64,000 bases of DNA, taken from Picochlorum sp. 'celeri'. Lineage: Eukaryota > Chlorophyta > Trebouxiophyceae. Position numbers and translations under genes: made by a program. How positions within the stretch are numbered: position 1 is the stretch's first letter; each line of letters opens with the position of its first letter. Below the pieces are notes generated by a model. The model made no database searches and was not told the DNA's origin. It was given only the letters and a program-made list of their open reading frames with translations. Below are positions 29,417 to 39,717 of this stretch, one piece after another. The stretch covers positions 930,001-994,000 of the forward strand of contig JAACMV010000020.1 of the NCBI GenBank assembly GCA_010909725.1, in the 5' to 3' direction.

Positions 29417-29520
29417 TACAAGGCTGGTGCTCTAAACCAACTGAGCTATAGAAGCGTATCCCTACGTGAGGGGCATCATGTGTTTGCTTCTACCGTGGTT
29501 CGAACACGGGACCCCCAGCT
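29417..29520 (-). tRNA. circularly permuted tRNA-Thr(UGU) gene
   Basis: On the minus strand the 3' half comes first (29520 to 29485: A38, stem GCTGG, variable GGGTC, T-arm CCGTG-TTCGAAC-CACGG, acceptor TAGAAGC, discriminator A). A 29-nt spacer follows (29484-29456), then the 5' half (29455 to 29417: acceptor GCTTCTA, TA, D-arm GCTC-10 nt-GAGC, A, stem CCAGC, loop CTTGTA). Rejoined between positions 37 and 38 they form a complete 75-nt cloverleaf. All stems are perfectly paired, including 7 bp of acceptor and 5 bp of anticodon stem, and the loop is CTTGTAA with anticodon TGT. The join is at the canonical tRNA intron site. The flanks next to the join can partly pair, as expected for a bulge-helix-bulge cleaved by tRNA splicing endonuclease. 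Known permuted genes mature through a circular intermediate. Confidence 0.93.
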
Positions 29521-29787
29521 GTCTGGCTGGATGCGATGATCCAATCACAAGAGAGAATTTTTTACATTTTATAAATACGTGGATACTGGCGCCGGCCTTC
29601 TCCAGTCCTTTTGGCATCCACCCGCGCTCGCCATCACATCAGTTTCTGTTTCATCCGATGCCTATGATTATTTATCACTGCTCAAAGCCTTGTTCGTGAC
29701 GTTTCAGTCGATTCATGGGCATTTCATTCCTGCTAACAGGAATTTCATTCCTGAGGTACCATCTTCCTGCATTGACAGCGTCTCTGT

Positions 29788-30777
29788 TCAATATATAATC
29801 AAGGGTTTTTCATGAGGTATTCCAAGATAATTTAGTCCGAAACGATGGACGTGTCTCAATTTGTCGATAAAAGCAACAAGCATCTCCTCGACACGTGCAT
29901 CATCTAATTGAATGTCTGGTATTCTCGGCATTTTGATTGGTCTACCGATCACGATCGTAAGTTGATTTCTGTATGGCACAGGGGTTCCATATTGGCCCCA
30001 GGCCAGCATCGGGGCGAAGCCAAGACTCCTGGACAGCCTCGTAAACATGTGTCTGGCAAATGAACGTGTCGGGGGATCATACAGTGGCCTCCAGTATTTG
30101 TAGAGATCACTCTGACCTATCCCAAAACAAGGAACGATAGATGCTCCTTTCTGCATGGCCAAGTGGATAAAACCTCTCCTTCGTTTCAAATACACACATT
30201 CCACACATTGCTCCATGAGCAAACATTCATGAACTCCTCCTGGGCATAAAGCCACGGAGCTGCCTCCGTCCAGCAGACACTCCATGGACGAACGCGACAC
30301 TGGCCTACAACCCAGCCACCAAAACAAATGTCGCAACAGCGGGATGTAGAAAATCCCATCTGAGACAAGAATGGCCGCGCCGTCCAAGTTCTTGGGAATT
30401 TTCATTCCTGCTGGCTTCTCAACGTGACAAAATGTGCACATCCCTTGAGGCAGCACGCCATGAGGCTCATACGCAATCATGTAAGGCCCATCATCACCGA
30501 AACTCCCGCCATCTTCACATAAAACCTTCACTGGCAGGAACTCCTCAAATGCCTTTATGCTGTAGGCCATGAACCAAGAAATCACGAGAGGACACGGTAC
30601 ATCCAAAGGTATGAGTAGGGATACAATAATTATAAAAAGGTTTGGAAACCCCAAGAGTGGGAAAAAAATCGCCAGGACCAATGTCGCCAGCACCCAAACG
30701 ACCACCAGGATCAGCAGTGTGAACCATATTGAGACGGCAGCAATCACCTTGATTTCCCGCAACAAGTCTTGATTCAT
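29788..30777 (-). CDS. DGAT2: DGAT2-type acyl-CoA:acylglycerol acyltransferase
   Basis: The ATG at 30777 gives 329 residues. Two hydrophobic segments near the N-terminus (about 10-40 and 42-75) form the ER-membrane hairpin typical of DGAT2. The catalytic EPHG motif is at 104-107 (YEPHG), followed by the family blocks 'GGSSVALCPGGVHE', 'RRGFIHLAMQKGASIVPCFGIGQSDLYKYW' and GRPI. The length matches DGAT2 (about 310-390). It likely makes triacylglycerol in the ER, though monoacylglycerol or wax acceptors cannot be excluded. Intronless. The permuted tRNA lies downstream of its stop on the same strand. Confidence 0.9.
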   Translation of the reverse strand: MNQDLLREIKVIAAVSIWFTLLILVVVWVLATLVLAIFFPLLGFPNLFIIIVSLLIPLDVPCPLVISWFMAYSIKAFEEFLPVKVLCEDGGSFGDDGPYMIAYEPHGVLPQGMCTFCHVEKPAGMKIPKNLDGAAILVSDGIFYIPLLRHLFWWLGCRPVSRSSMECLLDGGSSVALCPGGVHECLLMEQCVECVYLKRRRGFIHLAMQKGASIVPCFGIGQSDLYKYWRPLYDPPTRSFARHMFTRLSRSLGFAPMLAWGQYGTPVPYRNQLTIVIGRPIKMPRIPDIQLDDARVEEMLVAFIDKLRHVHRFGLNYLGIPHEKPLIIY

Positions 30778-30945
30778 ATCATACCATCGACATAGCACAG
30801 GGGCCTTTCAGAAGAATATCGAAAGTTTTTCATCCTTGAGGATTCTCAAATCACAAGTGCTATTCAGCATTAAATAATCGTGGTGGGAGCAGCACCGCGG
30901 CATTATTATCAAATAAACTATAGTATTTAATTTAATTATAGAAAT

Positions 30946-31575
30946 ATGGATGACGAAGATATAACGTTTGATTTTGAGCAGACGCTGCAAGACCACGCAA
31001 GTGCCCCACAGCATGAGCAGGCTGCTCAGAAAGACGAGGGTGCAGCACCGGCTGTCGCTGTTGGCAAGCCACGCAATTATAGACAGACAGTTTGTACATA
31101 TTGGCTGCGTGGTTTGTGTATGAAGGGCGATACGTGCGGTTTTCTGCACGAGTTCGACCCGAACAAAATGCCTGTGTGTCGAAATTTGCTAAAGTATGGG
31201 ACATGCAAGGAGCCTGACTGCCCGTATAAGCATTCAACGGAAGAGATAAAGGAGTGTAATATGTATAAGCTAGGTTTTTGCATTTATGGGCCGGCGTGCA
31301 GATTTAAGCACACACGCTTGCCTGGGCCTCCTCCTGACCCAGAGTTACTAGAAGCGGCAAAGCCAAAAGAGTACAGAAATATTAATATTGTGGCGAACCA
31401 GGCAAATGAAGGTATTCTTCCAGAAGATAATATGCGGCTGAAGAGGTTGACGGACGCGTCGGGCAATGCATTGGCCTTGCCAGGCGAGGCAGTGCAAGCC
31501 CCTGGTGCTCCTTCATTTGTGGATCCCTCTCTTTTAGCATCCGTGGGACAGAAAGATCTACGATATGGGTTTTAA
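30946..31575 (+). CDS. CPSF4: CPSF30, zinc-finger subunit of the mRNA cleavage and polyadenylation factor
   Basis: 209 residues, intronless. After an acidic N-terminus there are three CCCH fingers in close succession: CTYWLRGLCMKGDTCGFLH, CRNLLKYGTCKEPDCPYKH and CNMYKLGFCIYGPACRFKH, followed by LPGPPP, as in plant and animal CPSF30. Animal and yeast proteins have five fingers, so this is like the three-finger plant form, without a YTH domain. It binds AAUAAA-like signals within CPSF in the nucleus. Its stop codon overlaps the stop of the convergent LPA1-like gene in the palindrome TTAA (31572-31575). Confidence 0.92.
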   Translation: MDDEDITFDFEQTLQDHASAPQHEQAAQKDEGAAPAVAVGKPRNYRQTVCTYWLRGLCMKGDTCGFLHEFDPNKMPVCRNLLKYGTCKEPDCPYKHSTEEIKECNMYKLGFCIYGPACRFKHTRLPGPPPDPELLEAAKPKEYRNINIVANQANEGILPEDNMRLKRLTDASGNALALPGEAVQAPGAPSFVDPSLLASVGQKDLRYGF

Positions 31576-32867
31576 TTTTTTGCCTGATTTGCAATGCCTC
31601 GTCCATCGGTGAGTCGCGTCTGAAGTGAGTCAAGCTCTGGAGTGTCTGCAATGAGTTTGTCGAATGGAGGGGCGCCAATACCACTTGACTTGATCACGCC
31701 ATCCATTTGAACCTGGGCGTATATTTGGGTCATTGCGCCACTATCATCCACACCGAGGCTTCTCACCCAGTTTTTCCATTCATCAATGTCATGTGGAAAC
31801 AGTTTCCACTTGGAACGCTTTGGCTGTTGTTCTGCTTCATTTTTTGCCTGTACTGTAAATCCTTTGGATTGTTTCTGATCGTCTTTCAACTGCTGTAACT
31901 TCTCGTCAATATCCTCGTCATTCAGTATAACAGGGATGACAACGATACCCCGAGTCACAAAAAGACTGGCATATTCCGCAGCTTTTGCCAGGGACTTTCG
32001 CACCTGACCTCTACTTCCTGCGATGATGATGGGCCGGTACACCCCTCTGAACGCTGCGATAGGGACAGTTCGATCCCCATCTTTTGAGACAGAGACTTGC
32101 AGCATCGACAGGTTTTCTTCCTTCTCAGCCATTTTGACGTTCTTTTGTCGAGAATTCAATTCTCTCACAAAGAGGAACCCAAATGCAACTACGCAGGCTA
32201 CGTTGATACCGAACGTTTTAGCCGTTTCTTCGAGCTCATAGACTCCATTGAAAGCTGCTACCAGCCTTGCCGAGCTTACGAGAAAGCCAAGGGAGGCTCC
32301 AGCTGATAGTCCTCCAAACACAAACAGCCTGAAGAGCTGAAAGGGAGAGGATGCTTCAGCTCTCAGCTTTGCATACCCTTCGTTGCCTATTCCACCCGCG
32401 ACTTTTCCTAAAAGATCGTTCCATTCCTTGCGATCTCGTAGTTGAGACAAGTCGTCATCCTTCAGCGCCACTGACAATTTAACATCATAGTCGTTGATTG
32501 CCCTCTGCAACGCCTCTGAGGCATCCTGCCATCGTTTCAGCTTTACATACGCACACGCCGAATTGTATACAGCCGCTCGCATTTCATCCTCGGTAGGATT
32601 CAGCGTCTGAGCCCGTAAAAACTCCTGCAGGGCCTTGTCAGCTTGTCCTTCTCCGAACAGTTCCAGGCCCTTTTCTACCACAAGTTCTGCCTGAGATTTA
32701 GAAGAGGCATTCACATTCTGCCTACTCGCGCATGTCACATAGATACTACTTTCAAATCTGCGTCTATTGAGGGCGCTGTCACCAACTCGTGTCTGCGGAG
32801 AAACCGAGTGTCTAGGTAGCGACGGACAAGGCAGACGATGCCCTCGATGCAGGTTCATTATCAACAT
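31572..32867 (-). CDS. LPA1: LPA1/REP27-like plastid TPR membrane protein for photosystem II assembly
   Basis: Single exon, 431 residues. An Arg/Ser-rich N-terminus suits a plastid transit peptide. A TPR-like region (about 62-155) contains AELVVEKGLELFGEGQADKALQEF and 'AVYNSACAYVKLKRWQDASEALQRAI'. Two membrane segments follow (about 188-212 and 224-243), then a soluble C-terminal domain with HDIDEWKNW. This arrangement matches LOW PSII ACCUMULATION 1 of Arabidopsis and REP27 of Chlamydomonas, thylakoid proteins that help insert or repair D1. The assignment is from architecture and conserved blocks. It shares 3-4 bp with the CPSF30 stop, so both 3' UTRs must overlap the other gene's coding region. 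Confidence 0.78.
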   Translation of the reverse strand: MLIMNLHRGHRLPCPSLPRHSVSPQTRVGDSALNRRRFESSIYVTCASRQNVNASSKSQAELVVEKGLELFGEGQADKALQEFLRAQTLNPTEDEMRAAVYNSACAYVKLKRWQDASEALQRAINDYDVKLSVALKDDDLSQLRDRKEWNDLLGKVAGGIGNEGYAKLRAEASSPFQLFRLFVFGGLSAGASLGFLVSSARLVAAFNGVYELEETAKTFGINVACVVAFGFLFVRELNSRQKNVKMAEKEENLSMLQVSVSKDGDRTVPIAAFRGVYRPIIIAGSRGQVRKSLAKAAEYASLFVTRGIVVIPVILNDEDIDEKLQQLKDDQKQSKGFTVQAKNEAEQQPKRSKWKLFPHDIDEWKNWVRSLGVDDSGAMTQIYAQVQMDGVIKSSGIGAPPFDKLIADTPELDSLQTRLTDGRGIANQAKN

Positions 32868-33160
32868 GCTGGCGATAATTTATACTATATTGTCTAATTT
32901 CAACAGCGAATTGGCCCATGATCGTGTTGAAGACCCGCTGTGTTTCTGTCTGATCTAGATTTGAGGGACACCACATGGCGCCATGCCCGTATGCGTTTGG
33001 ACAGCAGCAGCAGGCCATGTGTTCCCCATATGGGGCATCTCCAGCAAAGATCTATGGAGGTTGACCAAGCCAGATCGCTCATGCCTTTTGTACACTCGCC
33101 AATCTTGGCTCTCCGTAGTTTATTTCGGTGTACAAAGAAATTTTTGATAGTGTCTCAACC

Positions 33161-34782
33161 ATGGTACTGGACCAGGCATTAGAACTCAAAGAGTGGGTCT
33201 CAAAACTCTCTCTTTTGGGGCAGGTAGGACATGTGACACACTGCCATGTAATCTAAAGGATTCATTATAGTATTTTAATGCCTTGTAGAGGGCAAAGGAG
33301 ATGGACGGCGAAGAGAGGGTCTCGATCATGGATATCAGAGACAAGAGTGGGAACCCAGACTATAAGGGCCCCTTGTACCCAACCAGCCCTTGCTCCATTG
33401 AAGCGTATCAGGCGCTGGGTACTGATCCTTTGTTGCTCAAATACCAACCGATGTCATTCTACCTGAAGAAATACAATGGAAGGCCAGATCTGGCTAAAAT
33501 TGAACATGATCATTGCTACAAGAGGAGGCAGGATGCTTTTGCCATGCTAATGGCTGAGAGAGAAAAGATCAAAGAGAGGAAGCAACGAGAAACAGAAACA
33601 AGTATTCGAGCATGCAAGCAAGCATCTGATTTGAACGAAATGATGAAAGGCATGGCGCTGAGGGAACAGCAGAGGCTTGAGCATGCAAAGAGGCAGCAAG
33701 AAAAAGAGATTCAAAGGATACGGAGCATGGAAAAATTACGAAAACAGACTGAGGAGAAGATGGCTTTAAATCAGAGAGCGATTGAGGAGCGTCAAATGTT
33801 AAAAGAGGCCGAGAGAAGAGCCATGGAGAGGAAGAGAATGCAGGAAAAAAGACAAAAGATGCAACAGCACATTCAGGTACGTTGGCAAGACGTTAGATGA
33901 GGAAATATCAAGCAGTCTATTGACGAACTGGTTGCATTTTTACAGAGGGAGAAAGAGAGAGAAAAGGAAAGACAAGATGCTCTACAAAAGAGGAATCAAC
34001 AAGAGGCCATGAAAAAGAAGCGCGAGGAGGAAGAAGAGAGACAGAAAAGACAATCACAGCAACGCCGAGAAGCTGCGCGGCAAGAAAAGATTCATAATGT
34101 CAAACGAAAGGCCGAGTTGTTCAGAAAGAGACAGCTGGAGATGCAGTTAGCAAAGGAGGCTGAACTGAACGAGAGAGAGAAGAGGCTGGAGTCCAACAGG
34201 ATGAAAAAGAAACTCTTGTTGGAAAAGGACAGGAGATGTAGACAGAGGGCCGCGAGGAAGCGCCTAGAAGCGGTAAAACTGAACATGAACCGCTGCAGAT
34301 CTATGAAGGAGAGGCTCTTTCAAGAACGGGAGGAGCGCAGTGCCAAGAGACGAATGGAAAGAGCTAAAGAGCTTGAGGTAGAGTACCGCCAGAGAAAAGT
34401 ACGCGAGCGTGAGAGGCGCCTTGAGAAATTAAAAGAGCAACAGGCTGTGAGACGGCAAGAGGAAGAGAAAAAGAAACTTTTGGATCAAAAACAGGATGAA
34501 AAACGGTCGCAAATGACGAAGAAACTTGAGCTTCATGGTCTTGAGAGAGAACGGTTGGCACTCATGCAAAAGTTGAATATGCAAGACAAGCATTTACGGG
34601 TGGCAGCGGCCAGGAGAAAAGAAGCTTTTGAGAACGAAAAGAAATCTCAAAAGCTGGAGGAAGAGAGTAAAAGGGCCCAGGCGATCGTCGAGAAGAGGCA
34701 GGCACTTCAAAATGCTAGAAGGCTTGCTCATGAGCAAGCCTGCATCCAAAGAGCACGATTGAAGGCAGCCCTCTCGGCATAG
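33161..34782 (+). CDS. long coiled-coil protein, possibly flagella-associated
   Basis: Three exons, 33161-33223, 33289-33876 and 33946-34782, 495 residues. All junctions are phase 0 (introns GTAGGA...TTGTAG and GTACGT...TTACAG). After a short N-terminal domain with 'YQALGTDPLLLKYQPMSFYLKKYNGRPDLAKIEHDHCYKRRQDAF' as its only structured-looking part (residues about 56-105), the rest is an almost continuous Arg/Glu/Lys-rich coiled coil to the stop. This 'G.dp..L...p...F' plus 'KRRQ' arrangement occurs in ciliary coiled-coil proteins, so an axonemal role is a guess. No catalytic motif. Confidence 0.75.
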
Positions 34783-34808
34783 GTTCAAAGGACAGTTCAT
34801 ACCTTACC

Positions 34809-37800
34809 CTAAAATGATTCATAGTCGTTATTTTTTCTACCAGGAAATGCACTATACAACCCCCTTCCTGGAGCTGGCATTGTGTCTGTGAAGTCAGGGG
34901 ATGCAGTGTCAACGTGTTCCATATCTAGCCCTCGATTAGGCAAAAGAGTGTACCGCACGCCTACAAGAGATTGCTTCAGGTTGACCAACCAGTCTTCGAT
35001 CTCTGGGAATTTCTCAAGTATCGCATGTCGCTGGACAAAGGCAGCAGCTCCCGCCCCGACCACTGCAATGGTTACAAGGATGGGCACCACAATCCCAACA
35101 ATGCCCGACTTGTTGTCCTCTTTCTCCCCAGATTCGTCGTCTTTCTTCACATCTGACTTTTTCTTCTCCTGATGGTCTCCTCCTGTCTTGCTATCGCCTC
35201 CATTTTTCCAGCAAACTGACGGACTAGTTGTCGTGCATTCCCAACCATCCATCACTTGGCAGGCATCAGAGCACCCTGTCTTGGGACCGACATTACCGGT
35301 GTCACATTCCTCAAGCCCTTCCAGAACCCCATTACCACAGACTGAGAAATATTCTACGACCTCCCACACCGGAGGTTGAGTAACAATGAGGTCATGGCCA
35401 TGTCCAGTCAAATCTCGCACCAAATAACCAGATCCTTCATCAAAGTTGTAGTATGCAACCAAATCCTTGTCTTTCGGATTGATTGCGTGGGTTTTTCCAG
35501 AATCATGTGGTGTACCCCTCTTACTCAGATGATATCTCATACTGCCTCGAATTTCATCTGCTGTTCTCACCCTTCTCCATATTCTCAGCTCATCAATGAG
35601 ACCAAAAAAGTCTTGAGATCCATATTCTTGTGCTCCTGAGTCAGATATATCACCAACAGCCCCACTGGCACTGTCAAAGCATCCTCCCACACAATCCTGC
35701 TCTCTACCTATGATTAATGAACCTCCAGAGGGTATGGTTCTGCCATTTGCTCGAGTTACTTGCCAAACTTCTCTCCCATTATCGTAGAGACGTGTTTCTC
35801 CTGTTTTGGACTCCCATGTGACTGCAATATGATGCCATTTGCCATCCGTGGTAGATATACCGCTGGTGTGGTCACTGTACACGCCCTCATCTTCCATGAC
35901 TGAAATCACCCAATTGTTGTAGTCTCCGATCATGAGCGAATTGTCGCCTTTTTCGTACCCTCCCACGGCATAGCTGAACGGCACCCCAGTATTACAAGAA
36001 TCTGATGAGAGCATCCAAAATTCTACTGTGAAGGCCTCGTTGGGGAAGTTATCAAAGTTTCTGTTGATGAGAACCTGCTGGTCGCTGAGCCTCATTGCGT
36101 GCCCGGCTTCGCCAGGTGTTGGAGGTGCCAGAGGACTGCCATTTCCATTTGCGAGGGGGGCACTTGAGTACACCCAAAGAGGTGCATCAGACCCAAAATA
36201 CAGATCATTGGAATGCTTGTCCTTGAATGTATCTTCAATATAGCCTGTCAAAGAATCTTTATCGTCATGGAAACTTTGTGGCGAAAATGTGTACTCCTGA
36301 ACCAAGTTGGCCATCTGAGGTCCTAGGTTGCTCTTGAACATGTTATTCTTAACCTCCTGCTCCGTTATCACCTTATCCCATATTCTAACTTGCGCCATAT
36401 CACCACGAAGAGAGTATTGAGGACTGAAGTTGCCTCCGTAGGCTTGCTGGCGGGCCCCAAGCACAAACGACCCTGTGTCTGATCTAGAAGATCCTGCAGT
36501 TCGGAGCAAAAGATGGTCAACAAAAGACAACCGCACAGGATATCAAGTTCCGTTAATGACCTTCGATTTATTGAAGGCATTCGTACCTGCCGCAATAGAA
36601 GAATCGACACCTTCACCCGGAGATTTCTCAATCTCATCCTGACCACTTCTAGAGACCCAAAATGGAGTTGCCTCCTCGCCATCAAAGTACAGGGTCACCT
36701 TTCCTGTGAACCAGTTCCATGTGACTGCCACATGATGCCACTCGCCGTCAACCCATCCAACGTTGAAATCGACCCAATTTTCGTACATGTCGCCCATCCC
36801 ATTCCTGTTAGAATTGATTGACACGGATATAGAACCTGCAGTCTTGATATTCTTGTGGTCCAACTCTTTGGAATTTGCCATCTCCTTTGAATACTTTTGA
36901 ATCAAGATAGCCTCGTCCAAAGATACATAGTCTCCGTATGTTTTACTTTTATCCCCTGCAAATGCTGCATACGATATGAAATCAGCCCACGTATCAGATT
37001 GGTCTTCACCGTAGGCAGGTGTACGGGCCCAAAATTCTATAGAAATGTCTTGCGTCGGCATCCCTCTGAAATTTTGATTCATGGCAAAATTGCTTTTGAA
37101 AGACACGACTCCAGCTCCACTCAAAGCCTGGGAGAATTGTTTCGATTCAATAGTTTGCACGGAGGCTTTTGGCAACGATGCGAGCACCAAATCATTCCCT
37201 CTTCCCGATGAGTCCTTTGCATACCGTGTTGCCTTGCTGGATCCTTGAGACTGTGGATCATTCATCTTCCAGTAGGCAGCAAGGTCTGGATGCTGATCGA
37301 GTCCCTCACTATCTCTCATATGCCTCAAAATATCTTCCTGTGACCGAGCGACCCGCCAGATACGGACTTCGTCCATCTCGCCATTGAACCCCTGGCCCTT
37401 ATCCAGGCAGCCACCATAACAGTCCTGCTCTGCCCCGAGCATCAACGCCCCCCCTTTCTTCAGAGGCGCCGTCTTTCCTGTTCTAGAACTAATGATACGC
37501 ATGCCGTCCACGTAGATTTCTGTCAACCCGTCGTGAGCGGCAGTCCATGTCACTGCAACATGATGCCACTGCCCATTCCGTGACACCAAACTTGGCAGGG
37601 ACGCACTGTGATTATACGCGTAATAACACGACTCTCCCTTAGGGTCAGGAAGCAGATCAATATATTCAAAGTCATGGCACGCGACCAGTCTGTTTTGATT
37701 GTATATGATGAAGTGATTAGCTTCCAGATCCGTTGATCCCTTCTCTGGAAACTCTGGCTTTGCTGCATAACTAAACAGTGCCGTATTGTGGCAACTATCC

Positions 37801-37988
37801 GAGGTCCGAACCCAAGCTTCAAACGTCAACTCGCTCTCTCCAAGGTCCATAAAGTTCTCGATGACCACGCCATTGTCTCGAAACAGCAACGCGTGCCCAG
37901 CACCCCCTGGTTGGGAAAGGTCACTTCGAACCTGACCCAGTGTCCCCAAGAACAAGGCCAAAAGCGATATGAATATCGTGAATCCCAT
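34809..37988 (-). CDS. large multi-LamG (concanavalin A-like) type I membrane protein
   Basis: Exons 36587-37988 and 34809-36493 are joined in phase 1 (92-nt intron, GTACGA...CTGCAG), giving 1,028 residues. The ATG at 37988 starts a clear signal peptide (MGFTIFISLLALFLGTLGQVRS). Three LamG/pentraxin-like jelly-roll domains follow (roughly 25-250, 285-530, 598-843), each with 'WHHVAVTW' or 'WHHIAVTW', a following Tyr/Asp-G loop and a C-terminal 'DE[VL]RIWRVAR'-like strand. Then comes a Cys-rich DUF4215-type repeat (about 853-896), a charged linker, a transmembrane helix (about 931-953) and a 75-residue cytoplasmic tail. LamG domains bind glycans or proteins outside the cell; a surface adhesin or sensor is likely. 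The ligand is unknown. Confidence 0.85.
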
Positions 37989-38257
37989 TTCTATTACAGT
38001 GGTAGTCACATATGCTGTATTATTCGGTCGAGCACGTCAGCTCACAACCAGTGAAATTTGATTGATCCCTCGGCCAACGCCATGAACTAAATTTGCCTTT
38101 CGAAACTCTCAATTCTGTTAATAAACAACCAAATCACTATTAACACTGTATTTGCAATGCCCTCCTACCGCCATTTATGCCGTAGATTTATCGGTCATCG
38201 TTGGTACGACCATTGCCATGGTCCCAACAGTACTACTACGTGATGCATCTACTGCTC

Positions 38258-39466
38258 CTACCAAGACCCACCCCGTTCGAACGTGTAGACATCGGAGGTG
38301 GGCCTACGGCCTTGATCGAGAACCTCTTGGATCTGTCCCAGGTCATCGTCTGTCAGAGCAAATTGGAACAACTTCAGGTGATCATCAATGTGTTCAGTAT
38401 TCCTTGCGCCGACAATGATGCTACCAACTCCATTTTTCTGCAGCACCCAACGAGAGGCCACGTCCGCGATGCTGACCCCACGAACATTGCCGACATTGTG
38501 CAATGTTTGGAGTAGTCTCTGAAACCAGTCCCATCCTCCTCGTTGCCTGATGATGCTGGCATACTTTTGCAACGAGTATGTATTCATTCGCACTCTACAC
38601 ACACAAACAGTAAAATTCAGTACACCACAGATATCTACCAGGGATAACGGCATGATAACGCACTCTTCTGCAGGCTTGCCCAGGTACCTCGAGGACAGAA
38701 ATCCTCCAGCCACAGTTCCATAGGGCAGGATGACAATCCCGTTCGAGGCGCAGAACTCTGTCATTCCATTCTCTGGACGCGTATCCAATAAACTGTATTG
38801 AATCTGGTTGGTCGCCACACGAACACCTGCCTTGACGAGCTCATCCAATCGCTGGACGTCAAAATTGGTGACGCCAACAGTCCTTGTAACCCCTCTCGCT
38901 TCTAATTCCGAAAGCGACAATGCAGCACTGACATACTTCTTCACTCCATAATCTGCCCAGAAAAACTGTACACAGTCGAGGCATTCCACTCCGATATTTT
39001 CCCTGCTTCGATTCAAAGAAGCGGACACAAAGTCCAGGTGTCCAGCCCTTTCCATCGCATCATTAAAGCAGCAGAACTTGGTCAAAACCTGGCAGTGTCT
39101 GCTCTCGGACGGAAACTCTTTCCTGTACGATCCGATAATCTTCTCCGATGGACCATATATATCCGCAGTATCCAAGGTCGTGATCCCATTTTGAACGAAC
39201 GTATGAATATCCTCCACTGCAGCATGCCCAGAAGTTCTGTCGCTCCTCCCTCCCCGATGGCCCCCACCCAGCTGCCAACAACCTTTGATCACTTTCGATA
39301 TCTCCAAATCCTCTGAAATTCGCGTCCTTGGTACCCGCCTCTCCTCCAAGGGGGGAGCAGCCTGAACTGTTGGTGGTCTCGAGTATGACAGCAGGCTCGA
39401 AGTCACTCCAGCCACGACATCTCGCCTGGATGGGACTCCTGATTCTGCTCGTACAACCACCACCAT
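38258..39466 (-). CDS. plastid aldo/keto reductase
   Basis: The ATG at 39466 gives 402 residues in one open frame. The N-terminus carries SRRDVVAGVTSSLLSYSRPPTVQAA, resembling a twin-arginine thylakoid transfer domain. The AKR barrel shows 'TTLDTADIYGPSEKIIG' (active-site Asp and Tyr), a 'VLTKFCC' strand supplying the Lys, 'GVTNFDVQRLDELV', 'NQIQYSLLDTRPE' and the C-terminal NADPH-site 'GSIIVGARNTEHIDDHL'. Around residues 280-300 an insert (AEECVIMPLSLVDICGVL) is unlike relatives, which read straight into 'LNTYSLQKY'. That in-frame piece may be an unrecognised small intron. The carbonyl substrate is not predictable. Confidence 0.85.
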   Translation of the reverse strand: MVVVVRAESGVPSRRDVVAGVTSSLLSYSRPPTVQAAPPLEERRVPRTRISEDLEISKVIKGCWQLGGGHRGGRSDRTSGHAAVEDIHTFVQNGITTLDTADIYGPSEKIIGSYRKEFPSESRHCQVLTKFCCFNDAMERAGHLDFVSASLNRSRENIGVECLDCVQFFWADYGVKKYVSAALSLSELEARGVTRTVGVTNFDVQRLDELVKAGVRVATNQIQYSLLDTRPENGMTEFCASNGIVILPYGTVAGGFLSSRYLGKPAEECVIMPLSLVDICGVLNFTVCVCRVRMNTYSLQKYASIIRQRGGWDWFQRLLQTLHNVGNVRGVSIADVASRWVLQKNGVGSIIVGARNTEHIDDHLKLFQFALTDDDLGQIQEVLDQGRRPTSDVYTFERGGSW

Positions 39467-39717
39467 TTGTTGAAACACCCACTTTCAAAATGTACCAGCA
39501 GAGTACAAACACCTTGATTAATTACATACAGGAGCGCTCTCCATCTGTAATCATGAAGAAGGCGCGGTGTCGTTTTTCGAATTCGCAAGTCCATTGGTCT
39601 TGGGATGAAATCCACAATCATCCCATAACCTGGGGATGGTTTGGTCAAATCCTATTTGTGAAGAACTGTACATTCTTTTCGATAATTGTGCAATAATTTC
39701 CTGTACCAGAGTTTGCC

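Noticed and set aside
29466..29699. 77-residue plus-strand frame over the tRNA region
   Set aside because: It covers the tRNA 3' half on the wrong strand; the cloverleaf explains the sequence far better.
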